A DNA stretch of 64,000 bases from Microbacterium soli (GTDB taxonomy: Bacteria > Actinomycetota > Actinomycetes > Actinomycetales > Microbacteriaceae). Where the stretch lies: NCBI RefSeq assembly GCF_039539005.1, contig NZ_BAABCP010000002.1, forward strand, positions 62,001 to 126,000, in the 5' to 3' direction. The position numbers and the translations under genes were made by a program. Under the pieces are notes generated by a model. The model searched no databases and was not told the origin of the DNA. It saw only the letters and a list, made by a program, of their open reading frames with translations. This document shows, piece after piece, positions 42,359 to 50,049 of the stretch (positions are counted from its first letter, which is position 1; each line of letters opens with the position of its first letter).

Positions 42359-42957
42359 TGAATGCGATCGAGAGCATCACCCTCGAGGTGAACGACCTGT
42401 CCGCCGCCGAGGCCTTCTACACCTCGGCATTCCAGATCGGCGACCGTCTCCGACTGGTCGACGGCGACTCCGCCACAAGCGGCTTCCGCGGGTTCACCCT
42501 GTCGCTCGTGGCCTCTCAGCCCGCGGACGTGGACGCGTTGCTGCGCAGCGCGACCGATGCGGGAGCCACCGTCCTCAAACCGGTGGCGAAGACGCTCTGG
42601 GGCTACGGCGGCACCGTGCAGGCCCCGGACGGCACGATCTGGAAGGCGGCGACCTCCGCGAAGCGGAGCAGCACGGACGGGGCGCTCCGCTTCGACTCGC
42701 TCGTGCTGCTGCTCGGTGTCGAGAAGGTCGCCGACTCCCAGCGCTTCTACGTCGACCGGGGATTCGAGCGGGGGAGGAGAGTCGGCAACTACGCCGAGCT
42801 CGGGGCTTCGACGGATGCCGTCCGTCTCGCCCTCTACAAGCGTTCCGCTCTCGCGAAGGACGCCGGAGTCCCCGTGGACGGCAGCGGATCGCATCGGCTG
42901 CGAATCCATCCGACGACCGGACGGTTCACGGATCCCGACGGTTTCCGCTGGGAGTGA
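42358..42957 (+). CDS. VOC (glyoxalase/bleomycin resistance fold) protein, two modules
   Basis: A 199-residue protein with two VOC half-domains: ITLEVNDLSAAEAFYTSAF ... WGYGGTVQAPDGTIWK, and LVLLLGVEKVADSQRFYVDRGFE ... FTDPDGFRWE. Metal-ligand positions are incomplete (Glu is retained; His is not obvious), so it could be a binding protein rather than an enzyme. It sits 9 nt after the AraC-type gene. The substrate is unknown. Confidence 0.83.
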   Translation: MNAIESITLEVNDLSAAEAFYTSAFQIGDRLRLVDGDSATSGFRGFTLSLVASQPADVDALLRSATDAGATVLKPVAKTLWGYGGTVQAPDGTIWKAATSAKRSSTDGALRFDSLVLLLGVEKVADSQRFYVDRGFERGRRVGNYAELGASTDAVRLALYKRSALAKDAGVPVDGSGSHRLRIHPTTGRFTDPDGFRWE

Positions 42958-43055
42958 CGAGGGTCATGTGCCTACCGGCATGGCAGCAGCCGCTGAACCG
43001 TGCATCCGCCGCATCCGCATTCCCCCAGGCCACTGAGAACCGTAAGGTGAACAGC

Positions 43056-43466
43056 ATGTCGATCACGATTCACACCGCCGCGCTCGCGCACATCGATCCG
43101 GCCGAGTCCATCGCGTTCTATCGCGATGCGCTGGGGTTCGAGGTGCGCGGCGATGTCGGAAGCGGGACCATGCGCTGGGTCACCGTGGGGAACCCGGACC
43201 AGCCGGACGTCTCGATCCTCCTCGCCCCGCCGGCGACCGACCCCGGCGTGACCGAGGAGGAGCGTCGTATGATCTCCGAGATGATGGCGAAGGGCACGTA
43301 CGGATGGATCCTGCTGTCCACCGATGATCTTGAGGCGGCCTTCGAGCGGGCGGTGTCCGCGGGCGCCGAAGTGGTGCAGGAGCCCGTCGACCAACCGTAT
43401 GGTGCACGCGACTGCGCCTTCCGCGACCCGGCCGGCAACCTCGTGAGGATTCAACAGAAGCGATGA
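43056..43466 (+). CDS. VOC family protein
   Basis: A 136-residue single VOC domain: HIDPAESIAFYRDALGFEVRGDVG at the start, WVTVGNPDQPDVSILLAPP, and the terminal RDCAFRDPAGNLVRIQQ, as in glyoxalase/bleomycin-resistance proteins. TAAGGT lies 7 nt before the ATG (leaderless). It overlaps the UvrA-like gene by 4 nt, so the two are coupled. The pairing suggests a shared response to a small toxic molecule. Confidence 0.87.
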   Translation: MSITIHTAALAHIDPAESIAFYRDALGFEVRGDVGSGTMRWVTVGNPDQPDVSILLAPPATDPGVTEEERRMISEMMAKGTYGWILLSTDDLEAAFERAVSAGAEVVQEPVDQPYGARDCAFRDPAGNLVRIQQKR

Positions 43467-45820
43467 GCATCCATGCCGCAGACACGCACGACAGCATCCG
43501 GGTCGCCGGCGCCAGGGAGAACAACCTCAAGGACGTGAGCGTCGTCCTTCCCAAGCGTCGCCTGACCGTCTTCACCGGTGTCTCAGGATCGGGGAAGAGC
43601 TCGCTGGTCTTCGACACGATCGCCGCGGAGTCGCGGCGTCTGATCGACGAGACCTACAGCGCCTTCGTGCAGGGGTTCATGCCGTCCGTTCCCCGCCCGG
43701 ACGTGGACGTGTTGGAGGGTCTGACGACGGCGATCATCGTCGGGCAGGAGCGCCTCGGCGCCAACCCGCGCTCCACGGTCGGAACGGTGACGGATGCCAA
43801 CGCCATGCTGCGCATCCTGTTCTCGAGGCTCGGCACGCCGTACATCGGCGGACCCACGGCGTTCTCCTTCAACATCCCGACGCAGAAGGCCAGCGGTGTG
43901 ATGACCGGCCCCCATGGCGAGCGGAAGATCGTCAAGGACGCCGTGTACCTGGGCGGCATGTGTCCGCGGTGCGAGGGCAGGGGAGTGGTGTCCGACATCG
44001 ACCTGTCCCAGGTCGTCGATGAGACGAGATCGCTGTACGACGGGGCGATCCTGGTCCCCGGCTACACGGCCGACGGCTGGATGGTCAAGCAGTTCGCCGC
44101 GTCGGGCTTCTACCCGCCGGATCGTCCCATCTCGGAATTCACCGACCGGCAGCGCCACATGTTCCTGTACGGCGAGGTCACGAAGATCAAGCTCAACGGG
44201 ATCAACGTCACCTACGAGGGGCTCATCCCGAAGATCACGAAGTCGATGCTGTCGAAGGACCTCGACGCGCTGCAGCCGCACATCCGACGCTTCGTGGAGC
44301 GGGTCGCCACGTTCGCCACCTGTCCGGACTGCGATGGGACGCGGTTGACGGCGGGGGCTCGCTCCTCGAAGATCGCGGGGGTCAGCATCGCCGACGCCTG
44401 CCGGATGCAGGTCACCGACCTCGCGGAATGGGTGCGCGGGCTTGAACAGGACGGCTCTGCACCGCTGCTGGCGGCGCTGCGTACGAATCTGGACGCGTTC
44501 GTGACGCTGGGGCTCGGGTACCTGAGCCTGGAGCGGCCGTCGGGGACCCTGAGCGGGGGAGAGGCCCAGCGGATCAAGCTCCTCCGCCATCTGGGTTCTG
44601 CGCTCACAGATGTCACCTACGTGTTCGACGAGCCGACGATCGGTCTGCACCCGCACGACATCCAGCGCATGAACGGACTGCTGCAGGAGCTGCGCGACAA
44701 GGGGAACACGGTGCTGGTCGTCGAGCACAAGCCGGAGACGATCGCGATCGCGGATCATGTCGTCGACCTCGGACCGGGCGCGGGCGGGGCCGGGGGAGAG
44801 ATCTGCTTCGAGGGGACGGTCGCGGACCTGCGATCCAGCGACACGCTCACCGGACGCCACCTCGGCGACAGGGCTTCCCTGAAGGAGTCCGTGCGCGTGC
44901 CGACCGGCGTCATCGAGGTTCGCGGCGCGACCACGAACAACCTCAAGCACGTTGACGTGGACATCCCCACGGGTGTGCTCACGGTCGTCACCGGCGTGGC
45001 AGGATCGGGGAAGAGCTCGCTGATCCACGGCTCGGTGTCCGCCCGCGAGGGCGTCGTGTCGATCGATCAGAGTCCCATCAAGGGATCACGCCGCAGCAAC
45101 CCCGCGACGTACACAGGGCTGCTGGACCCGATCCGCAAGGCGTTCGCGAAGGCCAACGGCGTCAAGCCCGCGCTGTTCAGCGCCAACTCCGAGGGCGCCT
45201 GCCCCACCTGCAAGGGCGCCGGCGTGATCGTCACCGAGCTCGGGTTCATGGACACCATCGAGACGCCGTGCGAGGACTGCGGTGGCAAGCGCTTCCAGGC
45301 CGGCGTCCTCGAGTACCGGCTCGCGGGTCTCGACATCACCCAGGTGCTGGACCTCTCGGTCTCGGCGGCGCGGGAGTTCTTCTCCGCGGGCGAGGCGAGG
45401 CTGCCCGCGGCCGTTGCGATCCTCACCCGTCTGGAGGAGGTCGGGTTGGGCTACATGTCCCTCGGACAGCCCCTCTCGACGCTGTCGGGCGGCGAGCGTC
45501 AGCGTGTGCGGCTCGCGATCCAGATGGGGGAGAAAGGCGATGTGTACGTGCTCGATGAGCCGACCACGGGGCTGCATCTTGCGGATGTGAAGCAGATCCT
45601 CGGCCTGCTGGACCGCCTGGTGGATGCCGGCAGGACCGTCATCGTCATCGAGCACCATCAGGCCGTCATGGCCCATGCGGACTGGATCATCGACATCGGT
45701 CCCGGCGCCGGACACGATGGCGGCGCCGTCGTGTTCGAAGGCACGCCGGCCGAGTTGGTCGCGTCGGCCGCCACGCTGACCGGACAGCACCTGGCGGTGT
45801 ACGTCGGGGGCAGGCAGTAG
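43463..45820 (+). CDS. UvrA-like ABC ATPase (short, drug-resistance type)
   Basis: A 785-residue twin-ABC protein. NBD1 has Walker A GVSGSGKSSL and signature LSGGEAQRIKLL; NBD2 has GVAGSGKSSLI and LSGGERQRVRLA with VYVLDEPTTGLH. Zinc modules are CPRCEGRG and CPTCKGAG ... CEDCGGKRF. It is about 160 residues shorter than housekeeping UvrA (around 950), consistent with loss of the UvrB-interaction region, as in UvrA2 and the DrrC-type proteins of antibiotic producers. It may remove drugs or adducts from DNA. It is coupled to the VOC gene. Confidence 0.88.
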   Translation: MSIHAADTHDSIRVAGARENNLKDVSVVLPKRRLTVFTGVSGSGKSSLVFDTIAAESRRLIDETYSAFVQGFMPSVPRPDVDVLEGLTTAIIVGQERLGANPRSTVGTVTDANAMLRILFSRLGTPYIGGPTAFSFNIPTQKASGVMTGPHGERKIVKDAVYLGGMCPRCEGRGVVSDIDLSQVVDETRSLYDGAILVPGYTADGWMVKQFAASGFYPPDRPISEFTDRQRHMFLYGEVTKIKLNGINVTYEGLIPKITKSMLSKDLDALQPHIRRFVERVATFATCPDCDGTRLTAGARSSKIAGVSIADACRMQVTDLAEWVRGLEQDGSAPLLAALRTNLDAFVTLGLGYLSLERPSGTLSGGEAQRIKLLRHLGSALTDVTYVFDEPTIGLHPHDIQRMNGLLQELRDKGNTVLVVEHKPETIAIADHVVDLGPGAGGAGGEICFEGTVADLRSSDTLTGRHLGDRASLKESVRVPTGVIEVRGATTNNLKHVDVDIPTGVLTVVTGVAGSGKSSLIHGSVSAREGVVSIDQSPIKGSRRSNPATYTGLLDPIRKAFAKANGVKPALFSANSEGACPTCKGAGVIVTELGFMDTIETPCEDCGGKRFQAGVLEYRLAGLDITQVLDLSVSAAREFFSAGEARLPAAVAILTRLEEVGLGYMSLGQPLSTLSGGERQRVRLAIQMGEKGDVYVLDEPTTGLHLADVKQILGLLDRLVDAGRTVIVIEHHQAVMAHADWIIDIGPGAGHDGGAVVFEGTPAELVASAATLTGQHLAVYVGGRQ

Positions 45821-45952
45821 GTTCTGGGGTCCGATGATCCGTCACCGGCCGTCCTGGGCACGACGGTGCGTATCGGAAGGAGGTAACGCCGATAATGCAC
45901 ATTATGTCAACACGCGTGAAGGAACGCTCCCCGGCACCGCGTGGCGAAGGGC

Positions 45953-46378
45953 TCAGCCCACGTGTTCGCGCGTCGTCCAGGGGACGTCGTCGACGCAGAG
46001 GCCATCGTCCGTCTGCCGGTACAGGACATCGCCGGGGAAACTGTCGCCGACCGAAGCGCCTAGCGGCAGCAGTTCGATGTTGATGCTCCACTGCGCCCAC
46101 GGAATGTCCTGCTCGGCGGCGGCCGCGCCGGTCCGCTCCGGCTCTCCCGCCCCGCGTCCCGACCAATCCGCCGGGGCGCCGAGGTCCACGTCGGCACCGT
46201 CGCAGATGAGCTCGGTGGTGCCATCGGCGGAGAGGTCGTCGATGAGGTCCTCGGTGATCCGGATCACCTCGGCGCCGTCGGCGCCCCAGACGACCGTGTC
46301 GATGAGCGCGCACCCGGGCAGTGCCAAGATGCACAGCGCCGTCAGCCCGGCCAGGGTGAATCCACGAGATCCCGTCAT
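45953..46378 (-). CDS. putative lipoprotein of unknown function
   Basis: A 141-residue protein with a lipoprotein signal: Arg-containing n-region, LAGLTALCILAL, and lipobox LPGC with Cys near residue 23. The mature part is acidic with several Trp and two Cys (LICDG, GLCVDD). No domain is recognised. TAACCT lies 6 nt before the ATG on the minus strand, so it is probably leaderless. It is divergent from an MFS gene. Confidence 0.72.
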   Translation of the reverse strand: MTGSRGFTLAGLTALCILALPGCALIDTVVWGADGAEVIRITEDLIDDLSADGTTELICDGADVDLGAPADWSGRGAGEPERTGAAAAEQDIPWAQWSINIELLPLGASVGDSFPGDVLYRQTDDGLCVDDVPWTTREHVG

Positions 46379-46500
46379 GCCCTGAGGTTAACAGGCGCTG
46401 TCGGCGCTCTTCCGCTTCCTCGGCGGGTTCTCAGCTCGCGGACGGGTTCGTGCTCCTGCGCAGGCCGCTGCACCGTCGGTCGGGCACTAGTCTGGATGGA

Positions 46501-47829
46501 GTGACCGCCACTGATCCGAACCGTTCATCTCCCGGCTGGCGCGCTTGGCTGATCTGGATCGTCGCGGTCGCCGCGTACGTCCTCGCGATCGTCAATCGCA
46601 GCTCGCTGAGCGCGGTCGGCGTCGACGCGGCGGGACGGTTCCATGCGGACGCCGCGACGCTGTCCTTGTTCGCCGTCGTGCAGCTCGCCGTGTACGGCGG
46701 AATGCAGATCCCGATCGGGGTGCTGCTGGACCGCTACGGCTCCCGCCCCATCATGGTCATCGGCATGCTGCTGATGAGCGTCGGACAGCTTGTGATGGCC
46801 CTCTCCCCCAGCATCGGCGTCGCGATCGTCGCCCGCATGCTGCTGGGCGCGGGCGACGCTGCCGTCTTCCCCGCCGTGGTGCGCCTGGTGGCCACATGGT
46901 TTCCCGCGCAGCGCGGCCCCATCATGGTGCAGCTCACGGGAATCGCCGGGCAGAGCGGACAACTGGTGGCGCTGCTCCCCCTCGCCGCGCTCCTGCACTC
47001 CACGACGTGGACGATCACCTTCGGCAGCGTCGCAGGACTCGGAGTGCTGTTCGCGATCCTCGTGTGGGCGATCATCCGCAACCGTCCGCCCGAGCACGCC
47101 GAGGACGTCTCCGTCAACACCGAGACGGGCGTCATCCGCGTCGTGACGTCCTCCATCGACACGGGCGTGGGCATCCGGGCCGCGTGGGCGCACCCTGGCA
47201 CACGGTTGGCGTTCTGGTCGCATTTCACGACACCGTTCGCAGGAACGGCCTTCCTGCTGCTGTGGGGTATGCCTTACCTGACCGAGGGCGAGGGGCTCTC
47301 GGCCGCTGCCGCGGCGAGCCTGGTCTCCTTGAACGTCCTGGTGGCGATGCTTCTCGGCCCCGTCCTCGGCGAACTCTCCCGTCGTGTTCCCACGCGGCGT
47401 TCGCTGGCCCTGGTGATCCCGAGCATCGGAGTGCAGGTGCTGGGCTGGTTGCTGGTGATCTTCTGGCCGGGCGCCGCGCCGCTGTGGCTTCTCGTGGTGC
47501 TCGTCGTCTGCCTGGGGGCAGGCGGCCCCGCGTCGATGATCGCGTTCGACCACGCTCGCACCCACAACCCCGCCCATCGGCTCAGCACCGCCACCGGCGT
47601 CACGAACTCGGGCGGGTTCCTCGCGGCGCTCACCGCGATCTTCCTGATCGGCCTCGCTCTCGACCTGCAGGGCGCCGGCACGCCGTCGACGTACTCGATG
47701 GGTGCATTCAGATGGGCGTTCCTCACGCAGCTTCCGCTGTGGGCGCTGGGCACCACGATGATCATCATCGAGCGCAAGCACACCCGCATCCGCATCGGCC
47801 TCGACCCCGAGCGGCGTCGCCGCGCCTGA
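46501..47829 (+). CDS. MFS transporter
   Basis: A 442-residue major facilitator with twelve hydrophobic segments. The loop 2-3 motif is GVLLDRYGSRPIMVIG (motif A), and MLLGAGDAAVFPAVVRLVATWF in helix 4 resembles metabolite:H+ symporters of the NNP/ACS side. The GTG start follows TAGTCT (46488-46493) by 7 nt. The substrate is not predictable from sequence. Confidence 0.87.
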   Translation: MTATDPNRSSPGWRAWLIWIVAVAAYVLAIVNRSSLSAVGVDAAGRFHADAATLSLFAVVQLAVYGGMQIPIGVLLDRYGSRPIMVIGMLLMSVGQLVMALSPSIGVAIVARMLLGAGDAAVFPAVVRLVATWFPAQRGPIMVQLTGIAGQSGQLVALLPLAALLHSTTWTITFGSVAGLGVLFAILVWAIIRNRPPEHAEDVSVNTETGVIRVVTSSIDTGVGIRAAWAHPGTRLAFWSHFTTPFAGTAFLLLWGMPYLTEGEGLSAAAAASLVSLNVLVAMLLGPVLGELSRRVPTRRSLALVIPSIGVQVLGWLLVIFWPGAAPLWLLVVLVVCLGAGGPASMIAFDHARTHNPAHRLSTATGVTNSGGFLAALTAIFLIGLALDLQGAGTPSTYSMGAFRWAFLTQLPLWALGTTMIIIERKHTRIRIGLDPERRRRA

Positions 47830-47859
47830 GCCGTCGGGTGGAGCCATCCGACGGCTCAG
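47826..47859. terminator. hairpin across stop codons of convergent MFS and FGE-fold genes
   Basis: CTGAGCCGTCGG (47826-47837) and CCGACGGCTCAG (47848-47859) are perfect 12-bp arms. The 10-nt centre can pair further (TGG/CCA). It overlaps both stop codons. Confidence 0.7.
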
Positions 47860-48599
47860 CCCCGTGGAGTCCATCCGAACGGTCGCGGCATTCCGCGGGC
47901 ACCGCGCTCCAGATCCTCCCCTGCGGACCAGCCCTGGGCGGCGTCGACCGTGTCGAACCCGCCGCGCGCCAGCCGCATGCCGACGTCGTCATGGTGCATG
48001 CGCGGGCCTCCCCCGCGTCGCACCGACGCGCGGACGCTGAAGGCCTCATCCTCGAACCCTCCCCCGCGGAACACCCGGTAATCGTCGTACCGGGCCGGAT
48101 CGAGCAGGTCCCAGCACCACTCCCACACGTTCCCGAGCGTGTCGAACAGTCCGTTCAGGTTGGGAAGTTTCCCGCCCACATCCTGCGGCTCCGACACCCC
48201 GTCCAGCGCCGTCCAGGCGATCTCCGTCAGCGGCCCGTAGTGCGGGCCGGTCGATCCCGCCCTGCAGGCGAACTCCCACTCGGCTTCCGTCGGCAGGCGG
48301 TAGCCGTCGCTGTCGACATGCCAGGTCACCTCTTCACCGTCGAACGAGTACGCCGGATCGTGTCCCTCCCACTCCGAGGCGGCGTTGCAGAACCGGATCG
48401 CCCGCAGCCAACTCAGATCACGGGCCGGACGCCGCGGATGACGCGCGGGGACGCCCAGCAACTCGGCGAACAGCTCCTCCGTGACCGGGTACACGCCGAT
48501 CTCGAACGACTCCAGCTCCACCGTCCAGCGACGACCGCGCCGGGCGTCGTGCAGGTGCACCGAACCGGCAGGAATCCGTCGCATCTCCGTGAGGTCCAC
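47856..48599 (-). CDS. formylglycine-generating-enzyme-fold (SUMF1/PvdO) protein, probably non-FGE
   Basis: A 247-residue FGE-sulfatase domain: MRRIPAGSVHLHD opening, FEIGVYPVTEELFAEL, YRLPTEAEWEFACRAG, NLNGLFDTLGNVWEWCWD and VFRGGGFEDEAFSVRASVRRG. The two active-site Cys of true formylglycine-generating enzymes would lie in the last region, which here has Arg/Ser (SVRASVRR). It is therefore unlikely to convert sulfatase Cys and may be an EgtB/PvdO-like or structural relative. It starts (GTG) 4 nt after the YczE gene. Confidence 0.82.
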   Translation of the reverse strand: MDLTEMRRIPAGSVHLHDARRGRRWTVELESFEIGVYPVTEELFAELLGVPARHPRRPARDLSWLRAIRFCNAASEWEGHDPAYSFDGEEVTWHVDSDGYRLPTEAEWEFACRAGSTGPHYGPLTEIAWTALDGVSEPQDVGGKLPNLNGLFDTLGNVWEWCWDLLDPARYDDYRVFRGGGFEDEAFSVRASVRRGGGPRMHHDDVGMRLARGGFDTVDAAQGWSAGEDLERGARGMPRPFGWTPRG

Positions 48600-48603
48600 G
48601 CGG

Positions 48604-49260
48604 TCACCCCGTCACGGCATCCGGCCGGAGATCCTGCCCCTCGCCGCCCGGCGGTGCAGTCGGAACCTCCACGTCGAAGACGCGCATGAAGAACTGACAC
48701 AGGGGGCCCACCAGCAGTGCGAACGCGAGAGTGCCCACGCCGACATCACCCCCGAGCAGCCAGCCGATCAGCACCACCGTGACCTCGAGCGCCGTGCGGA
48801 CCACCCAGATGGGGCGACCCGTCACGGTGTGCAGGCCGGTCATCAGTCCGTCACGCGGACCGGGGCCGAAGCGCGCGCCGATGTACAGCCCGGTCGCCGC
48901 CGCCAGGATGGTCAGTCCGACCGCGAAGAAGAGGATGCGCACCCACAGCGCGTCCACGACCGGGATCAGCAGGAAGCCCACGTCCGCGGCCGGGCCGACC
49001 AGCAGCGCGTTGAGAACGGTGCCGATACCGAGTCTCTGCCGCAGCGGGATCCACATCAGCAGGACGATTCCGCTGACGATCACGGTGATGGTCCCGAACG
49101 TCAGCGGGATGTGCGTGGCGATGCCCTGGGAGAGCACGTCCCACGGTGCCGCACCGATGACCCCGCGGATGATGAACGCGATCCCGATGCCGTACAGGAA
49201 CAGCCCGATCAGCAGCTGCGGCACCCGCCGCCGCAGTCTGCGCCCTCGCATCCGGCTCAT
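48604..49260 (-). CDS. YczE/YitT-like membrane protein
   Basis: A 218-residue protein with five to six hydrophobic helices: VPQLLIGLFLYGIGIAFIIRGVIGAAPWDVL at the start is the family signature (GxxPWDVL), and GLYIGARFGPGPRDGLMTGL follows. The family is of unknown function; in Bacillus, YczE is linked to surfactin production regulation. The N-terminal ATG overlaps the SGNH gene stop by 4 nt. It forms a run with the SGNH and FGE-fold genes. Confidence 0.85.
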   Translation of the reverse strand: MSRMRGRRLRRRVPQLLIGLFLYGIGIAFIIRGVIGAAPWDVLSQGIATHIPLTFGTITVIVSGIVLLMWIPLRQRLGIGTVLNALLVGPAADVGFLLIPVVDALWVRILFFAVGLTILAAATGLYIGARFGPGPRDGLMTGLHTVTGRPIWVVRTALEVTVVLIGWLLGGDVGVGTLAFALLVGPLCQFFMRVFDVEVPTAPPGGEGQDLRPDAVTG

Positions 49261-50012
49261 CGTGGGCTCAGCTCGGCCCAGTCCGCGAGTTTCGCCGCTC
49301 GACCGTCGCCGGATGACGTGCGGGTGATCCGTCGTCTGATCCACGGGCCCACGAACCGGCGATAGTACGCCAGCCCGCGGGGCCCGACCGGCGCGCTCGT
49401 CGGGGCCGTCCACCACGCGGCCGGGGGCTCGAGACCGAGAGCGTCCAGCACGCGTGCGGCCACGCGATGGTGCCCGAAGGCGTTCATGTGCAGGCGGTCC
49501 TCCGACCAGTATGCGGGCCGGGAGAGCTCCGCATCCGGCCAGTTCAGCGCGCGGACGACGTCGGGACGCCCCTCGATCCTGCGGAGCACGGCGTCCGACA
49601 GCAGATCTCCACGACGCTGCACCAGCCCTCCCAGCGGCAGACGCGCACTCGGATTCGCACCGGAGAGCACGATCAACCGCACGCCCTCCTCATCGCAGCG
49701 TCTCAGCACCCGCGTGAACGCATCGGCGATGTGCTCGACGTCCACGCCGGGCCGGAGCATGTCATTGCCGCCGCCGTTGAAGGACAGATGCGTCGGCCTC
49801 AGGGCGAGGGCGGGCTCCAGCTGCTGCTCGACGATCGGCCAGGCCAGACGCCCGCGGATGGCGAGGTTCGCGTAATGCACCGGTTGCCCGGTGGCATCCG
49901 CCCAGCCCTGTGCGGCGATGTCCGCCCAGCCGCGCACCGTGCCGTCGGGACGCTCGTCGCCGACTCCCTCGGTGAACGAGTCCCCTATCGCGACGAAGCG
50001 CACATGCGTCAT
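49257..50012 (-). CDS. SGNH/GDSL hydrolase
   Basis: A 251-residue SGNH hydrolase: block I FVAIGDSFTEGVGD, block II ANLAIRGR, block III SFNGGGNDMLRPG, block V EDRLHMNAFGHHRVA. It is clearly a paralog of the enzyme at 17619-18449, sharing the same C-terminal basic extension (YYRRFVGPWIRRRITRTSSGD). Cytoplasmic by sequence; substrate unknown. AGCCTA on the plus strand (50019-50024), 6 nt from the ATG, gives a leaderless -10. Confidence 0.88.
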   Translation of the reverse strand: MTHVRFVAIGDSFTEGVGDERPDGTVRGWADIAAQGWADATGQPVHYANLAIRGRLAWPIVEQQLEPALALRPTHLSFNGGGNDMLRPGVDVEHIADAFTRVLRRCDEEGVRLIVLSGANPSARLPLGGLVQRRGDLLSDAVLRRIEGRPDVVRALNWPDAELSRPAYWSEDRLHMNAFGHHRVAARVLDALGLEPPAAWWTAPTSAPVGPRGLAYYRRFVGPWIRRRITRTSSGDGRAAKLADWAELSPR

Positions 50013-50049
50013 GCGTCCAGCCTATGACCGCCGCGGCCGTGGAAGAGTG

